Positions 41,204-53,914 are shown, counted from the first letter of the stretch. The stretch is DNA of 64,000 bases from Posidonia oceanica (GCA_037176725.1 JAZBRS010000076.1:118439001-118503000); one strand, 5' to 3'. Notes: generated from the sequence alone by a model not told the origin. Numbers and translations are program-made.

Positions 41204-43215
41204 CTAATGCTTATGCAGGGGCTGATGCTGATGAAGGGACAGAAGAAGTGCCTCGTGCGTGTGGATCGAAATTGTTCCCGATTCGATCAAATTCTGGATG
41301 GTGTCCCGCAAAGTGAGGCAACTATTCATCAAGTGCCCTACGGCTCGATGAAAGTCGCAAAAAAGCTGCGCCTTATGCCAATGTGGAAGTGGATTTGGCA
41401 ACGGGCGCACCTCGAGAAACCTCAGAAATGTCGCAACCTTGGGGAGGATGGCGCTTAACGGCTCCACCAGTGGGGTGAATTGACGCCGTGGTCGGCTTTG
41501 CCCCTAGGGCTGCGCTTGCCGGACTGGTGCGGCAGGATACACCGGTTGGGCGGTGGTAGTGATTTGTGGTGTGGGAGGTGCCCTAGGTGCTGGTGCATAA
41601 ACTACTTGATGTGGGGGAGGCCGAACTGCCAGCTGAACGGGCACGGGCGCGGGGTTGACGTAGGGAAGTTGCCACTCCATAGAGAACTCTCCACACAGGT
41701 GCCAGCCCGAATCAGTGCAGTGAAGGTTGTGACAGGTTGAATGCTGAGCAGAGCCCCGACAGCGGGCTACGCACCCCCGATCACAATCTCGAGGGACTCC
41801 TCATCAGAGGGTCCATCTCGAACCTACGAAGCGAGTGCACGCCAGCGGTCGACATACTCCCCAAACGGCTCGTCGGGGTTCTGCTTTAATGCGACCAGGT
41901 CCGCGCGCTTAGGGACCAGGTCCAAGTTGAAGGAATATTATCCCAGGAATGCCTAGCAGAGGTCGTTCCACGTCTTGATGCTGGCCATATCAAGTGAGGT
42001 GAACCACTTGAGCACAGGGCCACTTAGACTTTTCTGGAACAAGCCGATTAGCAACCCCTCATCAGCCTGGAGCTGAGCGAGATCTCCGCAGTATGCCTTC
42101 AAATGTGCTATTGGGCAACCTCTGCCATTGTATTTTTCAAATACTGGGATGCGGAACTTCGGGGGGAGTACCGCCTCTAGGAAGTAACAGAGGTCCCGGA
42201 ACTGGTAAGACTGGTGGTCTGTACCCTGCACTTGTCGAAGTGCTTTCTCCAGAACAGCAAACCTATCATCGTTGGATTCTGGAGCTGCTGCTAAATGAGG
42301 TGGTACAGCAGGGGCAGGGGCCACATATGCCGCATAAAATGCACCGAGGTGCTCCTTTGGGTCAACCATCACATCACCTGGTGGAGCGACGGGATGGGCG
42401 GTGTATCCGTGCGGGTGTGTTGTGTGCGTAGGCATGTATGCTGGGGTGGGGTATTGCTGATGCAGGGGGTATGAATAACTAGCATGCTGAGCAATAGGTG
42501 ATGCAGAGTGCTGGAGCGTCAGCTGCTGCACCGGCACAGTGCCGGGCTGCAGGCCAGAAAGATACTGCGCTCCAATCAATCCTAAGGACTAACCACCAGG
42601 TGCCAGAGGAGGATGCTGTGCAGGGTGTTGTGCATATGCAAGAGGTGGAAGCTGGGCCCCCATCGCCTGAGCAGTGAGTAGCTGAGGCGATGGTCTAGGC
42701 GGGGGAGCAAAGGGGAATGCCTGCGACGCGAGAGCAGGTCGTAGCAGAGCCTCAGGAGCAGCAAGAGTGAATGAGGGGCGAAGAGATAGAGCCATGCCCT
42801 ATAGTCTCTGGGCAGTCTCCATCAGCTGCTAATACTGCATCTCAGGGGACCTATCAGTAGGTATGCTGAGTTGCAGGACCGGCGGGGGACCAGAGTCAAG
42901 CAGCTGGGACGCAGACTGTCCAAGAGGTGGAGGTCCTAAGGCATAATTTGCTATAGCAGGGTGAGTGTCAAAAGTGACATTGCCCTGGGGAGGAGGAGTC
43001 AGTGGTGTCTCTAGAGCGCAGGCGGCGGTTACCAAGACAGTCTCGGCAACCGGGTCCAGTGGAGCCTGCCACTGCCCCACAGAATAAGAGGGAGGCAGCT
43101 GTACCAGAGAAGGAGACGCTGGCATAGAAGGAGTCAATGCGGGAGCTGAAGGGACCAAAAAAGGGGCCACCTCCGGGGCAACAGGGACCTGGGAGTCACC
43201 AACAAACTGGGCCAT
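41204..43215 (-). pseudogene. Gag of element C, broken
   Basis: The likely start is MAQFVGDS at 43215, matching MAQSAGEL in element D. A long Pro/Gln-rich N-terminus is followed by VLEKALRQVQGTDHQSYQF, FRIPVFEKYNGRGCPIAHLK, LLIGLFQKSLSGPVLKWFTS and PFGEYVDRWRALAS, the typical plant retrotransposon capsid pattern. A knuckle CDFHRAVGHLMNSC (C-x2-H-x4-H-x4-C) lies at 41300-41345. Stops at 42829, 42589, 41953 and others, mostly TAG, split it. Gag forms the particle that holds the RNA. Confidence 0.75.
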
Positions 43216-44375
43216 CACTGACCGAGAACGGGCGATCACAGGGCATCGAGAGGGGGCAAGGGGGCGAATCCTAGGAGGAGCTATGTTCGCTAAAGCAAAG
43301 TAGCTCGGAAGCGGGGATGATCAGAAGCAGGGGTCGCAGCAGGGGCGTCAGTAAGAGAAGGTACTCAAGCTCCAACTAAGGAACTCGCTAACTGACCTCT
43401 GCGCGAACGGCAAACAAATAGCAAGGGATTAGAACCCGAAAGTAAAAATCAAATGCTTTGATGTATGATATAAGTGCAGATGTATGCTTTCTAGCATGCT
43501 CTCCCTCACCAATCTAGGGTGTCCTAGTAGGCAATCTACTTCGGACGCTCATGGGTGTGCGGGTCGCCGACTCAAGCTAGAAAAAAGCAGGTCCCACGTC
43601 TTAAACCTGGCCCAAAGCTCAGGTAGTGACATAGTGGTGCATAGGTGGCCTTGACCCTGCTAGAAGCATGGGTGGTACCCTCTACTAACACCAACGCGAC
43701 CCCCTGAAAGAGGGGACAGACCGATCTACTTACAACATGCCAAAGTGTTGGGAGCAAGAGACCGGGACTATTCTTCTCAGACTGTAGGTGGACTCAGATG
43801 AGAAGAATGCATGCCCTATATGATGCTTTATGCAAATGCTTCGCATTTTAGCTTGCGTATTTTATTAACTCAAAGGGGGTGTAGGTGTGTTTGCAGTCTC
43901 TAGTTGCTGCTAGAAGTTCTTTTTACTTGCTATTTTTAGTTAGCCTTGAGGGAAGCAATCAGTCTCTAATTGTCCTTAGGCTTAATGCAAAAGGGGAAGA
44001 AAATCACCCAATCATGGCAAGCAAACAACACACATCATTGCAAAAGGCATGGGCATGGCATGTGTACGTGTGTGTGAGCATGATAGTGAAAGGAAAAACA
44101 CTTATCATAGCAAAAGTAGGTATGCAATGCATGTGCAGGTGCAGTGGCATTGCATTGGTGTAAAAGGAAGCATTCATCACTCAAAAGGCATGCATGGTGT
44201 GCCAAGCAGGTATTTAGACATGTGACGCAAGTAAATAAAGCAGCACAAGCAATCATGGCATAAAGCAAGTAAATAAACAAGCAAGTAGGTAAGCAGGTAA
44301 GGCAAGCGAAAGCAAAAGGCAAGCAAAACACAGAAGCAAGAGGTGAGAAGGCCAAGGCGAAAGCCGGAGTATCGC
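43216..44375. other. 5' leader of element C
   Basis: About 1.16 kb between PBS and gag on the minus strand, without a supported gene. It is alignable in part with the leader of element D (around 53400-53660), including the GGGTCGCGTTGGTG-like block. Confidence 0.5.
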
Positions 44376-44393
44376 TCCCCAGCAGAGTCACCA
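44376..44393 (-). promoter_or_regulatory. Primer binding site of element C
   Basis: The minus strand reads TGGTGACTCTGCTGGGGA one base after the LTR end ACTACA. Ogre-type elements use a similar tRNA-Arg-like site, to my recollection. Confidence 0.75.
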
Positions 44394-44394
44394 C

Positions 44395-47300
44395 TGTAGT
44401 AACCCTGAATTCTGATCGTCCATGCACGATACCAAAGTTTGTATGCACCGATCAAAATAGGCTCACTATATGCGGCTAGATTCGAGGGAAGAAACTCGAC
44501 TCGGAAACACTGGCAAAAGAAAAGAAAAGAAATGATAAGACAAAATCGGAGTCGCCACCAGGTCTATTGAATTGGAAGACAGGGAAAACTGGGGGTAAAG
44601 CATGAAAAGACATGCAGAATCGGATGCAAAGAAGGGGCAAAAGGGATGCAACGCTAAGCTAAGATATGCTATGCTATGCTATGCTATGACTCATGCCTAG
44701 GATAAAGGAAAGGTCGATGCGAGCCAAGAGAAAGGGCAAGGACTCCTGTTACGCACAGGGAAGGTGTTAGGCACCCCCGATACATCCGAGAGTCGGTCTT
44801 TCTTAGGCAATCTCGCGCTAATGCAGGGAAATGCTAGCCTGATGCCTAAATGCAATGAATGTCTACCTACTATGCATGGGACATAAACGTGCTATCTATG
44901 TGCTTAGCAACGCTGCTAGTGTTCCGAACTGGATGGACCCTGGTTCGTGAGAACTCCTAGGCAATAAGCAACATAGCCCTAGATGCAGATGCAGGCGATA
45001 AAACAAAACTGCAGGGAAAACCAAGCAATGCAAACGACATGCAAGCGATAAAGCAAAGTGGGTGCGGAAAACGATGCGAAACGCGGGAAACAATGCAAGG
45101 CACGGAAAATGATGCAAAAGGGGTGCGGAAAACTATGCAGCGGAACGAGAAATGTTGCAAAACGTGGAAAATGGGGCAAAGCACGGAAAACAAGGCAAAG
45201 CAGGGTGCAAAACCAAAACAAAAGGGGTGGGCAACATGCATAGGGGTTGCAGCAAGCCAAAGAAGCAATATAACGCGGAAAACGATGAGCGAAGCAAAAT
45301 CGGCGTTTTAAAATGACTATCAGCCATCTGCAAGCGTTGGACACTGGAAACACCAGCATCCAACATTGGACGCTAGCATTGCTGGCATCCAACACCTGCT
45401 GGAGGCAAACAGCATGCAATTTTTGGAAAACAGTGCATTCTAGCTACATGGATGCAATACAGATGCAAAAATGCAACTAAATGGGTGCATGACATGCAAG
45501 ACTAACCTAACAGAAGATTAGAAGAGGAATCAGAGCAAGGAGCAAGCCAAGATCGGAGATCAAAGCAAGCAGGTTGTTGGACGCCCCTAAGCATGGCATC
45601 CAATGTTAGACGCTAGAGGGACAGGCGTCTAACACAGACCAGAAGACAGAGAGATGAGGAAGCATACAAAAGGCAAATAGAAAATGGGAGCATGCATTTG
45701 GGCTACTGGATATGAGCATGGGGTAGACATGCAAGCATGGGATCACACAAAAAAGCCAAAACTTACCAGCTACAGCATGTGCCAGGCCAAAGGCACAACC
45801 AGAACGTTGGACGCAAGCTAGGCCGACGTCTAATGTTGGACGCTTGCACCAACAGCGTTCAACGCTCTGGGACGCACAACACACAAAAAACATGTATAAA
45901 ATAACAAATAATCTAATGAAGGATGAAGAGCAGTTGAAAAGGAAGCTATACATGCATATAACGCAGAAGACATGCAAGCAAGGAGATCAAAACATCATGC
46001 AAGCTAACAGAAGCCAAACAGATGGACTACAGTGTTAGACGCTGGAGGCAGTAGCGTCCAACATTGGACGCTGAAGCCCCTGGCGTCCAACGACAGTAGG
46101 ATGCATACTCACCTGTGCTAAAGGGGGAGCTCAGCTCTAACCCCACCTATATGCATGCAAACACATTAAAGACATGCCAGAGCAAAATAATCATCCACAA
46201 CAAGCATTTAACTCAGAGGACAACTAAAAAAGGAAACATGCATAGGGATGAAAGATTAAAACTTTGCAAAAAGGAGTAAGCAACTTAAAAAGATCCTAGC
46301 AAACCTAAGCATGGTTGCCATAGGGGCCAGGCATCTCTAAGCAAGCATGGATCAAAAGTAAATATCAAAAATAGGCATAGTGTAAGCATGGCAGCAAGTT
46401 ATAGCTAACAGGTGTGTTGGACGCTAGGTGAACCAGCGTCCAACGTTGGACGTGGCTCACCCTGGCGTCCAACGCAGGCAGATGACAGACTAATATCAGA
46501 GCATGCAAAGATGATTCAAGCAAGCATGGAACAAGCAAATAGGCATGGCATAGCATCAGAGGACATTTAAGGAAGCATGGCATGGATTCGCAAAGGAACC
46601 AACAATAACGAACCATGAAGAGCAACAGAGCAAGAGCAAGGCCAAACAAGGTGTTGGACGCCGGCCTATGCCGCGTCCAACGTTGGACGCACCAACTGGT
46701 GCGTCCAACACACTAAACTCCCTTTTGGCCACAAATCATGGCCAAAAGGGTTCAAAAAAATGTAAGAATGCATGGGAATGTGCTAATAGGCATGCAAGAG
46801 CTACGGGGATAGAAGGCTTACCGTTTGACGGCCTGGAACAGCGGTTCCACCTCGCTTGCCGGCGTTGCCGATGTAGCGGCAGGAGCTACTCTAGTGAGGT
46901 CGCATGAGCTGCTGGAGGCACTAGAGAGGTTGGCAACAGGTCGAGGACGGAGAGGGGAGATCGCTCTTGCTCTCAGAGGTGGCGAATTTCTTCTGGACTT
47001 CGTGTGGTGAGTGGTGCAATGGCATGAAGTTGCGGTTTTGTTGCAATGGCATGGGTTCAAGTGCTGGAGGTCAGAATTTGCTAGCCGAATTCTAGCAATT
47101 GCAGGTGGTGGCAAGTGTGGGTGAGTGTGGGGAAGCCACGAGGATTGTCAAGGGAGGGCATGGGTGCTGTCAGAAGGCCGGCGAGGTCAGGGCAGTGGCA
47201 GGTGCGGGCGGTGGAAGTCAGCTGCTGGCAGTGAGGGCTTAGAGAGTGGTTTAGGTGCTGATGAGGAAGAGATGGGCAGTTACTTGGGCTTGAAGGTAGT

Positions 47301-47715
47301 GGATGGCGTGGAGTGGAAGAAGCGACGGGTAGTAAGTGCGGGGAGGCGGTGGAGTGGACGGACGGTGAGCCGAAGGGGGCAGAGCAGCCGCTGCTGCAAC
47401 CGAGTCGTTGGACGCCGGAGCAGAGGGCGTCCAACGTTGGATGCTAGCACAGGGCACGTCCAACGTTGGACGCTGCCTATTCCAGCGTCCAATACACCCA
47501 GTTGGCCAAAGCTGCAAATGGGCTTGGGCTTGGGCCTAGAAATGTTTTAAAAGTTGCAAAGAGGCTTGGGGTAAGGCTTTTAAGGTTTGGGCAAGGTTTT
47601 GGACTTGGTTTTGGGCTAGGAAAATGCGTTAGGAAAAAGGATGCCATTCCAAAATCCACACGAGCCTGCGAAAGAAAACAACCAACTTCCAGGCTGTCAG
47701 AATGGGGTGTCTACA
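44395..47715 (-). repeat. 5' LTR of element C (3321 bp)
   Basis: It begins TGTAGTAACCC and ends GGGGTGTCTACA on the plus strand, in the same orientation as the left LTR. It is followed by the CCCCT duplication. All seven cassette sites of the left LTR are present in the same order. Confidence 0.92.
45336..47493. repeat. GTTGGACGC cassettes in the right LTR of element C (7 sites, 15 units)
   Basis: Sites are 45336-45393, 45576-45633, 45806-45863, 46034-46091, 46416-46473, 46653-46709 and 47407-47493 (triplet). Units are 29 bp except 46682-46709 (28 bp). Several arm bases differ from the left LTR (for example GCATCCAAC for GCGTCCAAC), mostly C/T or G/A, but no unit has changed length. Confidence 0.92.
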
Positions 47716-47720
47716 CCCCT
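47716..47720. repeat. Target-site duplication, right of element C
   Basis: CCCCT directly after the LTR end TCTACA; it pairs with 25786-25790. Confidence 0.85.
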
Positions 47721-48677
47721 TTCGGTCGGTAAGTCCGAAACTGCCAATTATCATCCTTTGTGCGACTTCACTCTGGGCGGACGGAGTCCCACTTGCTCTG
47801 CTTTCTCGGCAGAAGAGGTGATGCCCCCCTTTTCTTGCTTACTTTCTTGCTTGCCTTCTTTCTCAGTAGGAAAAGATGCCCCTTTTCTTGCTTACTTTTC
47901 TTGCTTGCTTTCTTTCTCAGCAGGAAAAGATGTCCCTTTTCTTGCTTGTTTCCTCTCTCAGCAGGAGAAGATGCTCCTTTTCTTGCTTGCTTTCTTGCTT
48001 ACCTTCTTTCTCAGTAGGAAAAGATGCCCCTTTTCTTGCTTGCTTTCTCTCTCAGTAAGAAAAGATGTCTCGTTTCTTGCTTGCATTTCTTGCTTGCTTT
48101 CTTGCTCAGTAGGAAGAGATGCCCCCCCTCTTCTTTTGCGCGTTCTCAGAATTTTGCCCTTTCTATTTCACACGGCTCTAGCCGTTTGCTTGCTTCCTCA
48201 GGCGAGGACGAGCTATCTTTCTTCTCTTTTAGGCTGGTAGCTCTAACTGCCCGGACGACATCCGTCATAATATCAGGCGTCCTTTTTTCGAGCCGATAAC
48301 CCAAACTATCCGGCGACGAGTCCGTCAACTCTCTGGGTTGATAACCCAAACTATCCGGTGATGAGCCTGTCAACTCATAATCCTTTGCATTCGCATCATG
48401 CATTAAGTTCCATTGTGCCAGCATCGCGCATAGGTTCTTTGCACTTGCATCACACATTAGGTTCCATTGCCCCAACATCACATGCTAGGTGGTTTGCACC
48501 AACATCGCATGCATACCAGCACCGCATATTTTGCATGCATCCCCCGTAGGATCACAACTTGCACTATTTCCACATACATCGATACTGCTTCTCCTTAGTC
48601 ACAATATCCGTACGCGCATGCATCGCCCATGTCTCCCCTAGCAGGGTTTAGCATGGCTAGCAATAGCACATACATTG
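47721..48677 (+). mobile_element. Element B, 3' region resumed
   Basis: GCGGACGGAGTCCC continues the array left at 25680. A tandem of about 46-70 bp with TTTCTCAGCAGGAAAAGATG (47815-48125) and three copies of a CCGATAACCCAAACTATCCGG-like motif (48230-48385) follow, then GCATC-rich sequence. No polypurine tract precedes 48678, so B's own 3' LTR should lie right of the later insertions, outside the window. Confidence 0.65.
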
Positions 48678-48754
48678 TGTTGACACCCCATTTTGACAGG
48701 CTGAATTAGTGGATCTCTCTCTGGTGGCTTCAAAACCCTTCCACTTCAAAACCC

Positions 48755-49045
48755 CAAATCCTTTTCAAAACCAAATCCCAACCCTAAACCCTAAACCAAA
48801 CCCTTCCACTTCAAAACCCCAAATCCTTTTCAAAACCAAATCCAAACCCTAAACCCTAGCAACCAAAACCAAATCTAAAGCCCATTCTAAACCCTAAAAC
48901 CCTAAACCCTAATCCACTCCAAAACCCATTAAATCCTAAACCCTAACAACCAAAACCAAATCTAAAACCCAACCAAAACCCGAAAACCCTAAAACCCTAA
49001 AACCCTAATTTCCAAAACCCTAAAACCCATTTCTAAACCCAATCC
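48755..49045. repeat. Telomere-like CCCTAAA stretches in the LTR of element D
   Basis: Interrupted short runs of AACCCTAAACCCTAA and AAAACCCTAAAACCC are mixed with CCAAAACC sequence. Runs are at most two or three units, so this is interstitial telomere-like sequence, not a telomere. Confidence 0.7.
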
Positions 49046-50929
49046 CCAAACCACTCACTAAACCTAGGTAGAAATCAAATCCAAGCCCATTATCACTCAC
49101 ATCAAACCCACTTCTCCTTCTCCCCCCATTCTTTTTCTTTTTCATTTTTCAGCCCACTAAGCCAAGCCCATTACCCTCCTTTATTTCTTATTTCTTTTTC
49201 CAGCCCACAGCCCAACTTCTTCCTTCTCTTCTTCTTCTCTCTTCCTCCTCCTCTCACAACCAGAAACGACAGACCTCCCCCTCTTTTTTTTCAAACCTCT
49301 GGCTGACACCCAAAGACTTTCCCGACCTCCTCCCATGCCCTCCATCACTCACGATCCCACAACCTCCATCACCACCATACCCTATGGCCAAAGACCAAGA
49401 CCAAGACCAAGACTCCACGACACCCACTAACAGCAAGGAGAAAACCAGAGAAAAGGAGGAGAAAAAAACCAAAAAATCCACCCCAAAACGACCAAGGACA
49501 CACACTCACACTCCCAGAATTCCCGCCCAGAGAGCCACCTGCACGCACCTAGAGCACCTCCAGATCCTCAGCCACCTTCAGCAACCCAGAATCCCCAAGC
49601 ACCTGCCAAGAATTCCCTCACACCCTCACTTCAGCACCCAACTCCTCCTCCGCAACCTTCTCCCTTGCCTCTCCAACACCACGGCCATCAGAAACCTCCC
49701 AGACTTCCCCAGCAAACTCACCGCACAACCACCTCCTTGAGTCAATCCTCACTTTGGCCGCAGACCCACCACAACTCCCAGGATCCACCACAAACACTTT
49801 GCATAGCCAACTACCCAGAAATCTCCAAAAATCCACACCGCACTCCTCAGGCCTTACCAACCCAATTGAACCCCTCCACCACCTTCCTGCAACCTCCAGC
49901 AACCTAGAGCAACCGCCACCGGCGTCTAGAGAGCTACACACCGCCGGCTCGACCTCAGCACCATTGCTGGCACCCCAAAAATCCCAGATTTCACTCCGGC
50001 CTTCGCAATCAGCTTCTGAGCGCACATGGAGCACCGCCTGCACGTGTGCAACTCGCTGGCATCGTCCGCTTGCTCTCCCGGCCCTCCAAGCGCCGTAGCA
50101 ACCCACCACCAGACTGCCGCAACCCATCGGCGTTGCCAGCGCTCCTCAGCCTTCACGGTAGGTAAATCAATGCGCGTTTATGTTCCTTGTATGCAAGCCA
50201 TCGTTTTTAGCATTTTAGATAGGCCTTTACTGCATCATGTCGGATTTTGGCTCGTCGCTCTGGTCTTCTTCGCCGGTGTCGGCTAACGCTGGCGATTGCC
50301 CTCTGCCTGTGTCCGACCTCCCCGGCCCTCCACAGCAAGCCCCCGGGCTCCGCCTCGCCACCAGCAGCTCAGCCCTGGCTCCCCTGAGCTCCTCCGCCCT
50401 CTGCATTGCCCGCACCGTCGCTGGAGTTTTCTGCAAAACTTGCAGACATCGGTCGGCTGCCTCCACTGCAGTCCTGCGCCACCTGAGCCACCGAGAAGCT
50501 CACTGCACCTGCCCACAGCCTGCCATGCACCCGCCAAAGCCACCGCCACCGCTTCCCTCTCCGGTACAGTCGCTGGAGTCGCGCGGGGAAGAAAGAACTG
50601 TAGCATTATTTTTTTGGTTTTAAAAGTTTAGTAAGGTTTAAAGCATGCATTGAAATTAAGTTTGTTAGTTTTTAAATAATTGCAAGTAGGTCCTGCAGTA
50701 GTTAAATGCTTGTTTATTTAGTTTTTTAATTTTTGTAGCAAAGCCCTCAGTTTATTTTTATTTGCATTCAGGTCCAATATCAACTGCTGTCATTTTATTT
50801 TATTTTTTCTAACTTTATTGTATTGCTCATAACTCCTACAGTTTATTTTATTTGCACATGGATCTTGGCACAATACACATTCACTGCATTTTGTTTTTTC
50901 TATTTGCATTTGCATCCCCAGCATTTTAA

Positions 50930-51275
50930 ATAATTGCATCTAGGCCCCTGACTTTGCATTTGCATTTCATACAGGCCCCTAGGTTTGCATTTAATTGCAT
51001 CTAGGCCCCTGAGTTTGCATTTGCATCACATCTAGGCCCCTGAGTTTTCATTTGCATTGCATCTAGGCCCCTGAGTTTGCATTTGCATTTCATACAGGTC
51101 CCTAGGTTTGCATTTAGTTGCATCTAGGCCCCTGAGTTTGCATTTGCATCACATCTAGGCCCCTGAGTTTGCATTTGCATTGCATCTAGGCCCCTGAGTT
51201 TGCATTTGCATTGCATATAGGCCTCTAGGTTTGCATTTAATTGCATCTGGCCCCCTACAGTCCCTCCTAATTACA
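50930..51275. repeat. About 31-bp tandem repeat in the LTR of element D
   Basis: Units GCATTTGCATTGCATCTAGG plus CCCCTGAGTTT repeat about ten times. A variant with CATACAGG and CCTAGGTTT recurs every fourth unit, giving a higher-order period near 124 bp. Confidence 0.8.
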
Positions 51276-51384
51276 TTTAGGTCCTTTTCCTGCATTTTTG
51301 CATGCATAACTCCTAATTAGCTTTGCATTCAGCATATGTATTGTTGCATCATCATTCTTGCATGCATTTGTCCTATTTTGCTTG

Positions 51385-51650
51385 CATTTGCATTGTTTTG
51401 CGTGCCCGCATCCTGTTTTGCTTGCATTTGCATTGTTTTGCATGCCCGCATCTTGTTTTGCTTGCATTTGCATTGTTTTGCATGCCCGCATCCTGCTTTT
51501 CTTACATTTGCATTGTTTTGCATGCCCGCACCTGTTTTACTTGCATTTGCATTAATTTGCGTACCCGCATCCGCTCTTGCTTGCATTGGCATTGTTTCAC
51601 ATGCCCGCTCTTGTTTTCCTTCACCTTTGCACCGTTTTGCGTGCTCGCTT
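51385..51650. repeat. About 40-bp tandem repeat in the LTR of element D
   Basis: Units with TTGCATTTGCATTGTTTTGC and GTGCCCGCATCCTGTTTTGC repeat five to six times and then decay. Confidence 0.8.
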
Positions 51651-52374
51651 TCATTTCTCGCACCATTTTGCCTGTTTGCTATTGTTCCCCTTTACATGTC
51701 GCTTGCATGTGTATGGTTTTACCGCTGTTTTGTTTTATCACTTGCATTTGCATTTAGGGCAATGATGCTTACTGCCTGGAGTTCTCACGAACCAGGGCTC
51801 GCCCGGTTCGGAACACAGATAGCACTGCTGAGCACTTAGACTGCACCTTTAATTCCTTACACGCATTTCATCACTTAGAGCACACCTTTGAGCATCTAAT
51901 TAGGCATTCATGGCACTTAGGCATTCAAAGTATGCATTTCCCTGTGTAAGCGAGCATAAGCCTAGATAGACCGATTCTCGAGCGTGTCGGGGGTGCCTAA
52001 CAGCTTCCCCACACGTAACAGGAGTCCTTGCCCTTTCTCATGGCCTGCAATGACCATATTGCCCTTATCCTAGGCACGAAGTCGCATCATTGCATCTCAT
52101 TTCATTTGCATTGCATCGCATTACATATTTTGCTTGATTTTGCGTGTTTATTCACGCATCTCCCCGATTTTCCTTGTCTCCCGACTTAATAGACACGGTG
52201 GCGACTCTGATTTGTCTTATCTTTTCTTTTTCTTTCTCTTTTTCCCCTTTTTTTGGTGTTTTCGAGTCAAGTCTTCCTTCTCGGATACACACGCTAATAG
52301 TGAACCTAATTCTGATCCGTGCACGCGAGCTTTGGCATCGTGCATGGACGATCCGAACACCGGGATTGCTACAG

Positions 52375-52392
52375 TGGCAACTCCACTAGGGA
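52375..52392 (+). promoter_or_regulatory. Primer binding site of element D
   Basis: TGGCAACTCCACTAGGGA lies one base after the LTR end CTACA. It differs from C's site at several positions. PBS-like copies also occur near 52196, 52514 and 52763. Confidence 0.7.
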
Positions 52393-53914
52393 TACTAGAC
52401 TCCGACTTTCGTTTTGGCTTTTTCGTCACTTGGGTTTTGCTTTCTTTGCTTGCTTTGTGCCTTTGCCTTGTTTATTTGCTCGCACGCACGTGTCGATTCC
52501 TAGCAAGTCGCACAGTGGCAACTTTGCTAAGGATTCAGACTCTGGCTTTCCTTCTTGACTTTTTGCTTGCATTGTTTTGCTTGCCTGGCCTACTCTTCGC
52601 TCTTCTTTTTCTTTGCATTTTTCCAGTATTTCCGAGTCGAGTTTCTCCCCAGATTCACTGCTAACTGCAACTCCCCTCCCTCTCTCACGACACGATCGCA
52701 TCGCAAGCTTTGGCAGCATGCGAGACCCATCGTGATCGAGCGTTGGAAACAGTCACAGGACAGTAGCAACCCCACTGAAGAAATCCGATTCTAGTTTTTT
52801 GCTTTGGCTTTCTGGCTGCTTTGATCTTGAATTCTTTGCTTGCCTGGCCTTGACATGCCTTATTTGCTTGCTTTGCACTTACATGCTTTATTACCTGCTC
52901 TGTCTTTACATTCTTTATTCATTTGCCTATCTTGCTTTATTTCTTGCATTATGCATGCCTAAAAACTTGCTTGGCAATAATACCTGCTTTTGGGTGGTGA
53001 ATGCTTTGTTTTACACACTTGTTATGCCACTACACACGCACATGCCTTGTATATATGCCTTTTGACCTGATAAGTGCTTTCCTTTCACTATCATGTCCAC
53101 AAACACTTGCACATGTCTTTTGCTTCGTTGTGTGATTGATTGTATGCCATGACTTCCTGTTTCTCTCCCATTCATGCTTATGCCATGCCTAGGATAGTAG
53201 AAACATGCTTGCTCCCCTTTACTTAATCTAAAAGCTACAATAAAGCCAAGCAATAACATTTAAGCACAACTAGAGCCAATAACTTGCAATTTCTCCCTTT
53301 TGGTTAAATAAAATGCAAGTAAAACACTTTAAAGCATTTCGCATGTTTAATTCATACTAGAAAGCATGCATTCTCTCTCCTGAGTCCACCCACAGTCTGT
53401 AAAGGATAGTCCTGGCCTCTTGCCCCACTGCTTTGGCATGGCGCAAGTCAGTCGATCTGTCCCCCCTTGTCAGGGGTCGTGTTGGTGCTAGTGGAGGGTA
53501 CCATCCATGCTTCAGTAGGGTTGAGGCCACCAACGCACCACCTCGTTACTGCTTGAGCTTTGGGCCAGGATTCAGACGGGGACCCACTTTTTTCTGACCT
53601 GGAGTCTGTCTTAAATCCCATTACCCATGAGTGCGTCCTAGTAGGTCATCTACTCAGGACATGCATGGTGAGAGAGCGCATATTAGGGCATTCATCTGCA
53701 TGTGTGCCATTCATGTCATCCCTAATAACTCTTTAGTGCATTCAACCTCTGACATCTTTATTGGTTTTGCAGGTAGGTGCGGGATCTGCTGCCTGGACCC
53801 TGAGCATCCCTCCTGTGTCTCTAAGCTACTCGTCGCTTCCGGCAGTAGCTCTCCTTTAGGCCTTGCATCTTTGTTTCCTCGTCGCAGCCTTCCCTCACTC
53901 AGACACGGTCAGCG
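52393..53914. other. 5' leader of element D
   Basis: It contains two further degenerate copies of the LTR-end/PBS region (TGGCAACTTTGCTAAGGATT at about 52514; TAGCAACCCCACTGAAGAAA at about 52763), then sequence rich in CTTGC. No gene is supported. A segment at 53390-53650 resembles C's leader. Confidence 0.5.

Larger units (their letters stand above)
25791..47715 (-). mobile_element. Element C: complete 21.9-kb Tat-lineage LTR retrotransposon, minus strand
   Basis: Two direct 3.3-kb LTRs (25791-29095 and 44395-47715) with TG...CA ends are flanked by CCCCT. On the minus strand the order is 5' LTR, PBS, leader, gag, protease/G-patch, RT, RNase H, aRNH, integrase, extra ORF, hairpin array, PPT, 3' LTR. 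It sits in the 3' region of element B. RT, integrase and the extra ORF are open, but gag and some junctions have stops or frameshifts, so it is a structurally complete but damaged copy. Confidence 0.92.
48678..52373 (+). repeat. 5' LTR of element D (about 3.7 kb, single copy in the window)
   Basis: It starts TGTTGACACCCCATTTTGA (C's LTR starts TGTAGACACCCCATTCTGA) and ends GGGATTGCTACA before the PBS. The last kilobase aligns with C's LTR end, including CTTACTGCCTGGAGTTCTCA and GCATCGTGCATGGACGATC. It lacks GTTGGACGC cassettes. The middle is Pro-codon-rich and GC-rich without a credible gene. Confidence 0.75.

Noticed and set aside
25791..44394. Reading C as two tandem solo LTRs or a segmental duplication
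   Set aside because: TG/CA ends, the 5-bp CCCCT duplication, PBS and PPT all agree with one LTR retrotransposon insertion.
49384..50631. Pro/Ser/His-rich frames in the LTR of element D
   Set aside because: Low-complexity C-rich sequence with open frames on several registers and both strands; no homologue recognised in C's LTR at protein level.
48678..52373. This LTR being the 3' LTR of element B
   Set aside because: No polypurine tract precedes it, and it is followed directly by a PBS and gag, so it is the 5' LTR of D. A recombinant LTR shared by two elements cannot be fully excluded.
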